From IMG/VR virus record IMGVR_UViG_3300029955_000101, positions 1-30,638 of that record: DNA of 30,638 nt; one strand, 5' to 3'. The notes under the pieces are model-generated. The model was given only the letters and a program-made list of their open reading frames with translations, had not been told where the DNA came from and ran no database searches. The position numbers and the translations under genes are program-made. Source of the stretch: a virus. Positions 15,536 to 23,282 of this stretch are shown here, piece after piece (the first letter of the stretch is position 1; each line of letters starts with the position of its first letter).

Positions 15536-17418
15536 TATGTTTTACCGTTCCTATTCTTAACGCTGGTTTTCTGTCCACCCTGCTTAGTATTAGGCTGTGG
15601 GAACGGATTGTTATTTTTAGGGTCGAACGCACCCTTATCGTCAATGTCAGGATTGATAACGCGATAAACCGTGTCCTGACTTTCAGACACGCCAGGCAAC
15701 AAAGCGTTTGCTGCAAAATCGTTGATACGTTTCTGTTGACCTTGAGGATCGACCATTTCAGAATACCTAGTCCCATAAGTTGCATTGCTAGAAATGCTTA
15801 CTCCGCTACTTACGCTTATGTTAGTTCTAAACGACTTCTTACCATCTTGAGGATTTATTGTGCAGCTGTGGGTGACTTGTTCTATGTGGTATACTACGCC
15901 ATCAAACTCAAAGTTGTCCCCAGTCGCAATTGGATCTTCTAAGCCGATGCATGTGAAAGTGCCATTCATCTTAAGGTGTCCACCTATAAGAGAATCGCCA
16001 ACGATTTTGGCCCATAAAGGACTCTTAAAGGCTAGACCTTGACCGACAGAAGGCTCATTGAACTGTGTCACTACTATGTATGGTCGTAGTCCGCTTCGTT
16101 GAACGTCTCTAATGTCATATGAATAGTTCTTCTTGGCAATTTCCAAAGATAGCGCTGTTCCGCCGACATCAATGGTAGATCTAGCAAAATATTGAACGAA
16201 ATTGATCCTTGCAGCTTCCTCTCTACCTATGTCAAATCCAACAACTAGTGCCGGATTAACCTTCCATCTTGGGAGGTTCATGAATTTGGTAGTAGGCAGC
16301 GAGGTGCCCTTGAAATCTTCGGTAGTAAAAGGAATTTGTCTAAATACCAAAGTAGGCATTACGGTCCCCTCAGGAGACACGCGAAAACAAGTATACATTT
16401 CGTTAAGGGGACCATTCGTGTACTGGTTCAATATGGACCAAGCTTTTACGTTGTTCCAAAATTCAGCTTTTAACATGCTGTCTCCGTCGCATGGAGTTGG
16501 GGTGTACCAAAAACGATTAAATCTCTGTACCAATCCTTGCGGATTCAAACCAGAAGAAAGGGTAGTACTATTTGCTTGAGCCCCTGCATATTTTTGAATT
16601 CCAAAAACATAGTTGTATACGTCCTTTGCTGCCTTAGCATTTTTTAATCCTAGGTATCTTCCTACAAGTCTAGGTATGTAAAAATGCGTGTTGAAGTTTT
16701 GTGGAACGCCTTTCTTATTAGTTTGACCCTTACTTGTATTTCCAGTCCCTATAAAATTCTGGATTAGAACAGCTATTAAGTCTTGTACGTTTACATATCC
16801 ACGTTTATTATACAAACTTGCCCAGTTTGTACTGATGATAGAAGAAAACAGAAGCTCATTCTTTTTATCCACATCGGGATCTAGCATGAAAGGATTAAAA
16901 TAGATAGAGTTATTAAACTCAGTAAAAGCAAATCCTGTAATTTTGAAGGCATAAAATTTTGTGCCAGTATCGGGATCTACCGATAATACTTTTCTAACAG
17001 ACTGTACCTTGTACAAGCCTTTGAATCCGTCTAATACCCCGTTGATGGGCTCTTTTGCTCTTGCGGCGTCTGCTACTAGTCTAGCGTCTATTTCGTAGTT
17101 GAGCATATTAACAAATACGAAATCGCCTGGGGCTACAGCCGTCTCATAATTGACGTCGGTCATAATGAGAGTAGCCGTCATAGAAGGAGTAAGAGTGCCC
17201 TTATTAGACGTAGTGGAACACTGCACGCAATCATTCTCAACTACAAGAGGATCTCTGACTTCGGTAGAGCTAGTAGTCGTAGTTCTATATGTATCCCTGT
17301 TGTTCCAACGAACGAACGTCAACACCCACGCTGGACTGGTCTGATGTATAGAATTGTTTTCACCAGTTCCAGAACCATTTGGGTCTATGTAGAATGTGTA
17401 AGCTCTTGAATCAGACAT
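15535..17418 (-). CDS. Baseplate hub protein (gp27 / gpD-like)
   Basis: 627 residues, coupled by TAATG overlaps at both ends (tape measure upstream, spike downstream). The C-terminal part has the signature arrangement of hub proteins: GDSLIGGHLKMNGTFTCIGLE, then GDNFEFDGVVYHIEQVTHSC at about residues 500-530, as in the P2 gpD/T4 gp27/XkdQ group. The N-terminal 170 residues are beta-rich, with TLTPSMTATLIMTDVN and GDFVFVN, consistent with a tube-like barrel. A long insertion (about 190-330) with aromatic residues and one CDG is larger than in typical members of 350-400 residues. The function is the trimeric hub joining the tail tube to the spike. Confidence comes from the C-terminal motif and gene order. 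Confidence 0.78.
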   Translation of the reverse strand: MSDSRAYTFYIDPNGSGTGENNSIHQTSPAWVLTFVRWNNRDTYRTTTTSSTEVRDPLVVENDCVQCSTTSNKGTLTPSMTATLIMTDVNYETAVAPGDFVFVNMLNYEIDARLVADAARAKEPINGVLDGFKGLYKVQSVRKVLSVDPDTGTKFYAFKITGFAFTEFNNSIYFNPFMLDPDVDKKNELLFSSIISTNWASLYNKRGYVNVQDLIAVLIQNFIGTGNTSKGQTNKKGVPQNFNTHFYIPRLVGRYLGLKNAKAAKDVYNYVFGIQKYAGAQANSTTLSSGLNPQGLVQRFNRFWYTPTPCDGDSMLKAEFWNNVKAWSILNQYTNGPLNEMYTCFRVSPEGTVMPTLVFRQIPFTTEDFKGTSLPTTKFMNLPRWKVNPALVVGFDIGREEAARINFVQYFARSTIDVGGTALSLEIAKKNYSYDIRDVQRSGLRPYIVVTQFNEPSVGQGLAFKSPLWAKIVGDSLIGGHLKMNGTFTCIGLEDPIATGDNFEFDGVVYHIEQVTHSCTINPQDGKKSFRTNISVSSGVSISSNATYGTRYSEMVDPQGQQKRINDFAANALLPGVSESQDTVYRVINPDIDDKGAFDPKNNNPFPQPNTKQGGQKTSVKNRNGKT

Positions 17419-19808
17419 TAGTTACCATGGCCCTTGCCAGAGCCAGCTTGAGATTGGTTCTCAGGAGCAGTAGAAGGATTCAAAACTGAATTGAAGTATG
17501 CGTTAGCACGTTTCTCGTTTGGAGTGCCCTGAGCAGATTCGACACCACGACGTAGAGCGGCATTGAACTGATTTACTGCCTCAACGGTAGGAACCAAAAT
17601 GTCATGAAACTGTCTGAAACTTTTCAAAACGTCCTGTTGGGAAGCAGCATCGGCTGAATTTTTCTCATCTTGTTGTCTTGGCATACCTGGGACGTTTAAG
17701 CTATCTTCGTATGCTTTCTGTTCGCTTTCGCTTCTTTGTTGCGGAACGCCATTGACGAATCCCATTGCGACAGATTTTGCCATTTGCGGCGACATACCAG
17801 GAGCAGCATTGGCTTGCAATGTGTTAATCCTATTATAGTCTGCGCGAGCACCCTCGTCAAGTTGACCGAGAGTGGCGTCATCAAGTTTGTCTATATTGTT
17901 TGCCTTCATGTAAGTTTGCAAACGTTTTCGTCTCTGATCTAGCTCTGGATCTCTAGATTGAGTATTGTCCTTAGCCTTATGTATACTTTGCAAGAATTCA
18001 TCTTCAGTTAATTCTGGATTCTTAGCTTTAGCTTGTGCATAAGCATCCTGAACCTTAGGATTTTCTAAGCTAAGATCAACGTCGTTAGTGCTCATCAAGG
18101 CGCTCATAGACTGAGGATCAATCCCTTTCAAGTTTTTATCTTGAAGGAAAGAACTAGCTTGCAATACGCCGTATGCGCCAGAAGTGGACGATGATCGTTG
18201 TTGATATTGGTCAAAAGCGTTTTTGGCACCTTCGAGACCCATCATAGTATTTGAGCCCATGAAACGACTGAACTGCGCGGCTTTGTCTGCTGCATCTTCT
18301 GGAGATGTAGAGCCAGAACGAGAAACGACTTCGGCAACAGTTTGCGTGAATTTGCGATTCTCTTCTGTCATGTCGGCAGCATTCAATCCTAAACGCATAC
18401 CTTCAGCTAAAATTTTGATTGTAGCCTGTTCAGACTCTTTCGCTCCACCAAGCTGACCGCTTAGTGTTCCCATTACTTGACCAGCATTGGTGAGATCATG
18501 GTCACGAGACATTTGATTACCGAATATTGCTGAATCTCTAGCTGCTCTGCTAGATCCACCAGCGCCAAGGATATCTTGGGACATGCCGGTCATTTGAGAA
18601 GAAGTGAAACCTTTGCCTGCTCCGCGAGCAAAGTATCCGCCTTGACCAGTCAAATCCTCATCGCTGAAACCAAGCGAACGCTGCGTTGCTAGATTTGCTT
18701 GGCCATTGTTAGCAAAGTAGTCAGCCGCCTGAGTCTTATACGGGTTAGCTTCTCGTTTTGATTGTTGAGTAGTCTGATAGTTCTGCGACCGTTCAGCCAT
18801 ATTAGACAACTGATACTTGTCTTGGAAATTCTGACCCGTCTGGCCAGGCAACATGCCAAGGTCTCTATTCCTAGTTCTTGAATTAAATACGTCGTGAAGG
18901 CCAGCAGCGCCTAGACGAATCATGCCAGGAAGAGTAAAAAGCTTGGAGCTATTCAATGCACCATGAACGCTCTGCGCTTCGTCTGTGGCCATCTGAACGT
19001 CTTGCGATTTCTTAGCTTCAGCCATCGCATCAGACTTTTCTTTCATGAAAGACATTTCGTATGATTGCTGTCCGCCAGTGGCAGCGCCTATCTCACGACC
19101 ATACGTATTGGAAATTGCGGACCCACGAGCCTGCGAAACTTCCATGGGAATTTTATTGTAGCCAACGTATGCGTTACCGGCCATGGTCATAGCCTTGCTG
19201 ACTGCGCCTAGAACCATAGCGCCTACGGCCATACCGCCGCCAAGCATCGCCATCGAACTGCCGCCTCCAGCCATTAGACCTTCAAGCCCACCTGATCGGC
19301 CAGAATTGAAATCTCCCATAGCTTTGCCAAACTTGGTTTGGTTCATCTTCTGACGAGCGTCCATGGCGTCATTGATGACTTTATCTCTAGCTGCGATTGC
19401 ATCATTTTGCTTTCTGATGTTTTCTTTGGCGGTCAAGATCTCTTGTGTAATTCGCAGTTCCTCTTTGGAACCTTTTACAACTTTCTCTTGACTCTTTAGA
19501 TGCTTTTCTAATTCTGCTGTTTTCTGTACGACCTGTTTCTGAGACTCAACGTTAGCCTTATGTTCAGATGCAATGCGTCTATCCAGGTCAATCTTGGACT
19601 GATTGGCTGAACGCTTATAAGCATCCTGAGCGGCCTTGGACTGAGGACTAGCAAGCCCCATGTTCTCGGCACGTTGTTGAGTATTTTGTAAAGATTGGGC
19701 ATTAGCGCCAGGACGGTAGGCGTCCGTGAGCTTCTTCTTGATCTTGTCGATTTGACCATCGACATCAGAAGTATCCAATTTTACCATGAAACTAATCGTT
19801 TTATTCAT
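17418..19808 (-). CDS. Tail tape measure protein
   Basis: 796 residues, directly upstream of the hub gene. It starts with a MVKLDTSDVDGQIDKIKKKL stretch typical of tape measure N-termini. Heptad-rich coiled coil spans about 60-155. A glycine-rich hydrophobic segment lies at 174-212 (AMLGGGMAVGAMVLGAV) and could be the membrane-active part. The rest is Gln/Ser/Asn-rich and helical, without a recognisable peptidase or lysozyme domain. With the usual rule of about 0.15 nm per residue, the tail would be about 120 nm long, ordinary for a myovirus. Start: ATG at 19808, fused by TAATG to the stop of the upstream HNH gene, with only a weak ribosome site. Confidence 0.85.
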   Translation of the reverse strand: MNKTISFMVKLDTSDVDGQIDKIKKKLTDAYRPGANAQSLQNTQQRAENMGLASPQSKAAQDAYKRSANQSKIDLDRRIASEHKANVESQKQVVQKTAELEKHLKSQEKVVKGSKEELRITQEILTAKENIRKQNDAIAARDKVINDAMDARQKMNQTKFGKAMGDFNSGRSGGLEGLMAGGGSSMAMLGGGMAVGAMVLGAVSKAMTMAGNAYVGYNKIPMEVSQARGSAISNTYGREIGAATGGQQSYEMSFMKEKSDAMAEAKKSQDVQMATDEAQSVHGALNSSKLFTLPGMIRLGAAGLHDVFNSRTRNRDLGMLPGQTGQNFQDKYQLSNMAERSQNYQTTQQSKREANPYKTQAADYFANNGQANLATQRSLGFSDEDLTGQGGYFARGAGKGFTSSQMTGMSQDILGAGGSSRAARDSAIFGNQMSRDHDLTNAGQVMGTLSGQLGGAKESEQATIKILAEGMRLGLNAADMTEENRKFTQTVAEVVSRSGSTSPEDAADKAAQFSRFMGSNTMMGLEGAKNAFDQYQQRSSSTSGAYGVLQASSFLQDKNLKGIDPQSMSALMSTNDVDLSLENPKVQDAYAQAKAKNPELTEDEFLQSIHKAKDNTQSRDPELDQRRKRLQTYMKANNIDKLDDATLGQLDEGARADYNRINTLQANAAPGMSPQMAKSVAMGFVNGVPQQRSESEQKAYEDSLNVPGMPRQQDEKNSADAASQQDVLKSFRQFHDILVPTVEAVNQFNAALRRGVESAQGTPNEKRANAYFNSVLNPSTAPENQSQAGSGKGHGN

Positions 19809-20386
19809 TATTGCTCAATCCTATTACCCTTTTTAAGATTATCCTGTGACCACATTGGGCGTAGATTACTATGGTGATTCAGTTTATATAGTTCTTTTTC
19901 TGATTTTGCCAATGAAAGAGGGTGGCGGTGATCGATATTCCACTTATTTCGTCCTGATCCATAGTTTTCCCAAGTCATTCCTGGTTGAAATAGAGATTCG
20001 AGATGTAGTTTAAACTCTACTAAAGAGCACCCCAACATGATCAAGGTACTAATGCTACGAGATTTTCCTTTAAGGGCACAATATATTCTTCCGCTCAAAT
20101 TTCCTCTTAGCTTAAACATAACATCGTTTTCTTTACGATTTTTAACCTGAGCATTTATCTTGCTTTTGTTTTTACTCTTCCATTCTCTATTTCTTGCTTT
20201 TTCCTCCTCGCATGAATCGGCATACCTAATAAGTCTTTTTTCACTATGGCAGGCGTTACACCAAGAACTAAAACCGTCCCTATTGGTCTTAGCCTTATAT
20301 GTGAAATCTAAGCCTAAAACTTTGTGCTTTCCACATCTTGCGCATTGTTTCATAGTATTAAGATTGTCGTATTCTGATTCTGCCAT
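19808..20386 (-). CDS. HNH endonuclease with zinc-ribbon N-terminus
   Basis: 192 residues. Cys15xxCys18 and Cys43xxCys46 make a zinc ribbon (QCARCGKHK, WCNACHSEK). The basic middle is followed by an HNH core: WNIDHRHPLSLA (149-160), then HHSNLRPMWSQDNLKKGNR (171-189), with His153 and the Asn residues as probable catalytic and metal positions. Phage HNH genes of this pattern are common free-standing homing endonucleases. The gene is the first of the tail transcription unit and its TAA overlaps the tape measure ATG, an unusually intimate position. It is richer in A and T than the tape measure gene. No ribosome site is clear at the ATG; M12 is a possible alternative start. An AATCTTA motif lies at 20359-20365. 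Confidence 0.8.
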   Translation of the reverse strand: MAESEYDNLNTMKQCARCGKHKVLGLDFTYKAKTNRDGFSSWCNACHSEKRLIRYADSCEEEKARNREWKSKNKSKINAQVKNRKENDVMFKLRGNLSGRIYCALKGKSRSISTLIMLGCSLVEFKLHLESLFQPGMTWENYGSGRNKWNIDHRHPLSLAKSEKELYKLNHHSNLRPMWSQDNLKKGNRIEQ

Positions 20387-20414
20387 ATATATCTACTTAT
20401 ATCAGGGGTTGCAC

Positions 20415-20443
20415 TTGACTTACCCAAAAAGATACGATATTAT
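20415..20443 (+). promoter_or_regulatory. Sigma70-type promoter for the small plus-strand unit
   Basis: TTGACT at 20415-20420, then a 17-base spacer, then TATTAT at 20438-20443. The -35 matches TTGACA in five of six positions and the -10 matches TATAAT in four of six. An AAAGGA ribosome site at 20453-20458 precedes the ATG at 20465. Spacing and order are right for host RNA polymerase. This unit runs against the surrounding minus-strand genes, which fits a separate promoter. Confidence 0.72.
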
Positions 20444-20464
20444 AAAATCTACAAAGGACACAAA

Positions 20465-20692
20465 ATGCGCAAAAAGACCAAGCAAATCAAGAAGAAAGGT
20501 CCTACTTTGATGGACCGATTGCCTGAGAACCAAGGCGAATGGCTGATGCTCGTTATAAAAAATACAAAGAAAGTGCTTGGTGGCCACTCAGAAGCTTCCT
20601 ACGATTTCTTGGAAGATCAGCTTGATCGTCTGGAAAAAGAACTAGAAGCTTTTAAAGCATCTAATCCCGATTTGAGACTGCGCGAACTGTAA
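20465..20692 (+). CDS. Small basic/coiled-coil protein, unknown
   Basis: 75 residues with a good AAAGGA ribosome site and a promoter upstream. The N-terminus is lysine-rich (RKKTKQIKKKG). A short helical segment follows (GEWLMLVIKNTKKVL), then an acidic amphipathic helix (DFLEDQLDRLEKELEAFK) likely to form a coiled coil. There is no known motif. The stop TAA is immediately followed by the ATG of the next gene, so the pair is co-translated. The position, on the strand opposite its neighbours with its own promoter, suggests independent, possibly early expression. Function unknown. Confidence 0.65.
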   Translation: MRKKTKQIKKKGPTLMDRLPENQGEWLMLVIKNTKKVLGGHSEASYDFLEDQLDRLEKELEAFKASNPDLRLREL

Positions 20693-20929
20693 ATGACTGA
20701 AATCGTTACCATATCCGTATTTTTGACTTTAGCTATGTTGTGGGCTATACTGCCAGAACTGCGGTGGGTAAGAAGAATAATCCATTGTAAATTTGACAAA
20801 CACTTTTTTATCAATAAAAGATGTGTTTACTGCAAAGAGAAAAAACGTCGCCTCCTTGATTTCTTTTCTGCCTTCCTGACGCTCTTTGGCCTTGGCCTTC
20901 TTGGTAGACTTGTGTGGAGGAATATCTAG
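20693..20929 (+). CDS. Small two-span membrane protein with a CxxC motif, unknown
   Basis: 78 residues. There are hydrophobic segments at about 5-22 and 57-74, a basic cytoplasmic-like loop between them, and His32-Cys33 plus CVYC (45-48), which could bind a metal. Start ATG sits directly after the previous gene's TAA with no ribosome site of its own, so coupling is likely. The opposite strand over the same bases is also open (a lysine-rich frame from an ATG at 20989), so the reading is not certain. I prefer this strand because it continues the promoter-led unit and has a coherent membrane topology. Possible roles include a membrane effector or holin-like protein; neither can be shown. Confidence 0.55.
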   Translation: MTEIVTISVFLTLAMLWAILPELRWVRRIIHCKFDKHFFINKRCVYCKEKKRRLLDFFSAFLTLFGLGLLGRLVWRNI

Positions 20930-20981
20930 TGACTGCTCCTGAATTTTCAGAGAGTAGTGCGATGTTCTTTTGGTGTCTCGC

Positions 20982-21407
20982 TTAGCCATATTTTTCTTGC
21001 TTGAGGATATCAAGAGCGCGTTCTGCGTCTTTATCGGTCAGACCAATTAGAGAGTTGGTCAACACGTATTTGTGTAAGAAGTCCGGCATTTCTGCCATGT
21101 CATCTAGGATTACGAAATTTTCTGCTGGATGGTCACGAAGCCATTTCTTGATGTGATGGTCGCGGGTCTTTAGCGCGTGCTCTGGCTGGCCAGGAGTAAC
21201 GTCTATCACTTTGATAGGATCAATTCCATGTGCTGATAGAATCACTCTGCATTCTTGCAAGCCCTTGGCTCTCCAAGAGCTAGATATGACAATGCGAAGA
21301 TGGGGCTCTTTTATGAGCAGTTCGTGTACGCGATTGCAAGCTTCTTTCGAGAAGTCTTGATGGAGCGGCTTGATTACGCCGTCGAAATCTAGGAATAAAA
21401 TTTTCAT
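20982..21407 (-). CDS. HAD-fold hydrolase of the phage RNA-repair type
   Basis: 141 residues. HAD motif 1 is FLDFDGV (5-11, catalytic Asp7 and Asp9). Motif 2 is ISSSW (41-45). The distal acidic pair is ILDDM (Asp102, Asp103). The very short cap-less form with DFDGV, SSSWR, LDD and a VLTN...GLT end corresponds to the HAD family known from Swiss Army Knife RNA-repair proteins. Probable activity: phosphatase on a nucleic acid end or nucleotide. The gene begins three bases after its upstream neighbour ends. A 20-codon remnant of a close paralogue lies at 29859-29921. The RNA-repair role is inferred from family and from the kinase/ligase genes nearby. Confidence 0.78.
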   Translation of the reverse strand: MKILFLDFDGVIKPLHQDFSKEACNRVHELLIKEPHLRIVISSSWRAKGLQECRVILSAHGIDPIKVIDVTPGQPEHALKTRDHHIKKWLRDHPAENFVILDDMAEMPDFLHKYVLTNSLIGLTDKDAERALDILKQEKYG

Positions 21408-21409
21408 CT

Positions 21410-21670
21410 TTACTCAATCGGCGGAGAGCCTTCTGGTCTGTTCAGAAGCGTCGTATAGCCGTAAAAATCTTTAAGTCGTTTAATAGCTCGTGTGGTGTCT
21501 GGGTGCCAATTAGTCTCTACGCCAAGCCAGTGAGCGATCACTATGCAGGGTACGTGCGCTGCCTGGGCCATCATCGAGATAGTCTTTTGGATATCGCGTC
21601 CACCTTTTCCGTGGAAGTAATTCAAGACCGTCTGTTTGCTGGCGTCGTATCCGCCTATATCTATTGTCAC
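21410..21670 (-). CDS. Small unknown protein (GTG start)
   Basis: 86 residues from a GTG at 21670, with a GAGGA ribosome site 5 bases before it. The composition is ordinary, with a predicted helical middle (ASKQTVLNYFHGKGGRD, QKTISMMAQAAHVPCIVIAHWLG) and a basic TTRAIKRLKDFYG helix. The helices could make a small DNA-binding fold, but no family is recognised. Upstream (21671-21720) a TTTACA box and TAGTAT are separated by 19 bases, a weak promoter candidate, and the AATCTTA word lies at 21692-21698. The stop TAA lies two bases from the HAD start. Confidence 0.6.
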   Translation of the reverse strand: MTIDIGGYDASKQTVLNYFHGKGGRDIQKTISMMAQAAHVPCIVIAHWLGVETNWHPDTTRAIKRLKDFYGYTTLLNRPEGSPPIE

Positions 21671-21720
21671 TGTGTTCCTCGCTGTTCATACTAAGATTCA
21701 GGGCAGATGCTATGTAAAAC

Positions 21721-22437
21721 TTACAATTTCCAGCCAATCGACTTCAGGGTAGATACAGCTACCGGACACACGTTTGCTTTTTCGACTTCTTCGAGCATCA
21801 GTTTGGCGATCTGACGAATTTCAGGTTGAGCATGGTCAGAGTTGCGTTGGAACTGATAGTTCGCAAATGACCGCAAATTCATAATTGTGGTACGTTCTAC
21901 CATACCAGCAGTTGGAAGCACTCCACGCAAAACTTCACGGGCACGCTTGAATTCAGCGTTAGTAATCTTGCCCCATTTTTCCTGTAGCTTCAATTCGCGT
22001 AGCTGTTCATTATAAAATGAATAGGCTTGCTGGCAAATAGAGTCGTAGCCTAATTTGGCCATAGGGGTAGCGCCGTGAGGATTTGGATTAAGCCTGTCAT
22101 ACATGTCACAAACATCTTTGGGTAACGAGAACCAATCGTTGGGTAGAGTGCGATAGCGGCCAGAGAGCCCGTTGTGCGAGGCGATACGATGGGTCATATG
22201 CTGACGATCAGTGTAAATTGGCAAACGAATCCAAAAGCGAAGTATTACCGATTCAATGGGCGTACCGTGACCAGCCTTGATAAGTCCTGGAACTATATTT
22301 GCTACCTTTTCGGGGTCATCATACTTGTCTTCGCGCTTGTCCTTGTCGTAAGTGGAAGTCCACGCAGCGTTGGCAATGGAAGCATCCGAACCCATGTACT
22401 CTTGAAGCTCCACTAAGATTTTTCCGTCGTTGCTCAT
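21721..22437 (-). CDS. thyX: Flavin-dependent thymidylate synthase
   Basis: 238 residues, the normal length for ThyX. It makes dTMP from dUMP using FAD, NADPH and methylene-tetrahydrofolate. Visible signatures: GHGTPIESV (56-64), PIYTDRQHM (73-81), the ThyX motif as THRIASHNGLSGRY (82-95), LPTAGMVERTT, and a C-terminal QRNSDHAQPEIRQIA with Arg198, Gln204 and Arg208. In the canonical motif RHRxxSxxxxSxR the first residue is Arg; here it is Thr82, while His83, Arg84, Ser87, Ser92 and Arg94 are kept. A GGAGAAA ribosome site precedes the ATG. It sits between peptide deformylase and small genes. Its role is dTTP supply for phage DNA synthesis. Family confidence is very high. Confidence 0.95.
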   Translation of the reverse strand: MSNDGKILVELQEYMGSDASIANAAWTSTYDKDKREDKYDDPEKVANIVPGLIKAGHGTPIESVILRFWIRLPIYTDRQHMTHRIASHNGLSGRYRTLPNDWFSLPKDVCDMYDRLNPNPHGATPMAKLGYDSICQQAYSFYNEQLRELKLQEKWGKITNAEFKRAREVLRGVLPTAGMVERTTIMNLRSFANYQFQRNSDHAQPEIRQIAKLMLEEVEKANVCPVAVSTLKSIGWKL

Positions 22438-22459
22438 TGTTTCTCCAATATGTTGTCCA

Positions 22460-22942
22460 CTATACGCCCCATTTCTTGGCTAGGCCACGTCGAACCTGCC
22501 TGGAAAGACTTTTTGATTGAAGGTGCGACTTACCGTCTAGATGGTCCATTTCATGCTGTACGCACACCGCATGAAGGCCCTGGAACTTGCCAGATCGTAC
22601 TCCGCCAGTTTCATCTTGGTACATAATCTGTACCCACATGGTGCGTTCATTAAGCATCAGGAATTCTCCTGGAGCACTAAGACAGCCCTCTTTTACGTTT
22701 GCTGGAGTTTTGGACCGAAGTAGGATTTTAGGATTGACGATGAATAATTTTTCATTGTCTGGGCCAAGCATCGTGAACATGCGATATGGCAAATCAACCT
22801 GATTAGCAGATAGTCCAATCCCACCGTGTTTAATCATTACGTCCCACATGCCATTTAGTAAAATTAATAATTCTTCTCCGAATGCGGTAATCGGCTCGCA
22901 CGGTTTAAATAGTGATACGTGGGGAAATTTAAGCAATTCCAT
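22460..22942 (-). CDS. def: Peptide deformylase
   Basis: 160 residues. It removes the formyl group from N-terminal methionine of new proteins. All three family motifs are present: GIGLSANQ (41-48), EGCLS (85-89) and HEMDHLDG (130-137). Cys87, His130 and His134 bind the metal and Glu131 is catalytic. The short C-terminus, with no long helix, is typical of phage deformylases. An AAGAAGG ribosome site lies inside the end of the upstream chimeric gene, which overlaps this ATG by 14 bases. ThyX follows 22 bases downstream. Phage deformylases probably help translation of phage proteins late in infection. Confidence 0.95.
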   Translation of the reverse strand: MELLKFPHVSLFKPCEPITAFGEELLILLNGMWDVMIKHGGIGLSANQVDLPYRMFTMLGPDNEKLFIVNPKILLRSKTPANVKEGCLSAPGEFLMLNERTMWVQIMYQDETGGVRSGKFQGLHAVCVQHEMDHLDGKSHLQSKSLSRQVRRGLAKKWGV

Positions 22943-23282
22943 TACTAGACCTTCTTACGTGATTAAGCCAAATAAGAAATTCTTCTTTGGTTTTCAAGAA
23001 CTTCGCCCTATTGCAAAACTCACAACACGTTACCGTATTTTTTATTGTGTATCCGCCATCAGAATCCAATCTGTCTATTCCGTTATAAACAAATGAATTA
23101 TCATGGTTCTTTTGAACGGAATTCGTTTCGAGGGTTTTGAGTGTCTTACTTTCAGCCTTGTTCATGTTGTTTTCGATTCCACTCTGCTTGGAACCAGCAG
23201 TAAGCGCTTTGTTGCAGGCTTCCTGCTGGACTCCAGATAAACCTACACAGCTAGTCACTATGAGTGTATCTATAAGTCCCAT
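22929..23282 (-). CDS. Chimera: unknown secreted-like N-terminus fused to an HNH tail
   Basis: 117 residues. Residues 1-55 start with a hydrophobic segment (MGLIDTLIVTSCVGLSG) and continue with a polar helix-like part (QQEACNKALTAG, MNKAESKTLKTLE). From about residue 66 the sequence changes: FVYNGIDRLDSDGGYTIKN, then CCEFCNRAK and EEFLIWLNHVRR. This matches the C-terminal 50 residues of the HNH gene at 29033-29584 (YNGIDR, GYTFKN, CCKICNRAK, EEFVSWI). The first CxxC of the HNH domain is absent, so the nuclease part is incomplete. It reads as an HNH insertion followed by deletion, leaving an in-frame fusion. The start is a TGATG overlap with the upstream gene, and its end overlaps the deformylase start. 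Whether the N-terminal part still works is unknown. Confidence 0.65.
   Translation of the reverse strand: MGLIDTLIVTSCVGLSGVQQEACNKALTAGSKQSGIENNMNKAESKTLKTLETNSVQKNHDNSFVYNGIDRLDSDGGYTIKNTVTCCEFCNRAKFLKTKEEFLIWLNHVRRSSNGIA

Noticed and set aside
20465-20929. Toxin-antitoxin pair reading of the small plus-strand unit
   Set aside because: The sizes and coupling fit loosely, but neither protein matches a known toxin or antitoxin and there is no autoregulatory operator visible.
20930-20981. Intrinsic terminator between convergent genes
   Set aside because: No GC-rich stem followed by a T run on either strand. The same is true of the tail-to-tail overlap at 12329-12332.
20729-20989. Lysine-rich minus-strand frame downstream of the HAD gene as a firm gene call
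   Set aside because: Kept only as an open question in the findings. Its ribosome site is weak and the plus-strand membrane protein better explains the promoter at 20415-20443.
21510-21737. 75-residue minus-strand frame over the GTG-start gene
   Set aside because: It overlaps the ThyX end and lacks a ribosome site. The competing frame at 21410-21670 has GAGGA and a close fit to its neighbours.
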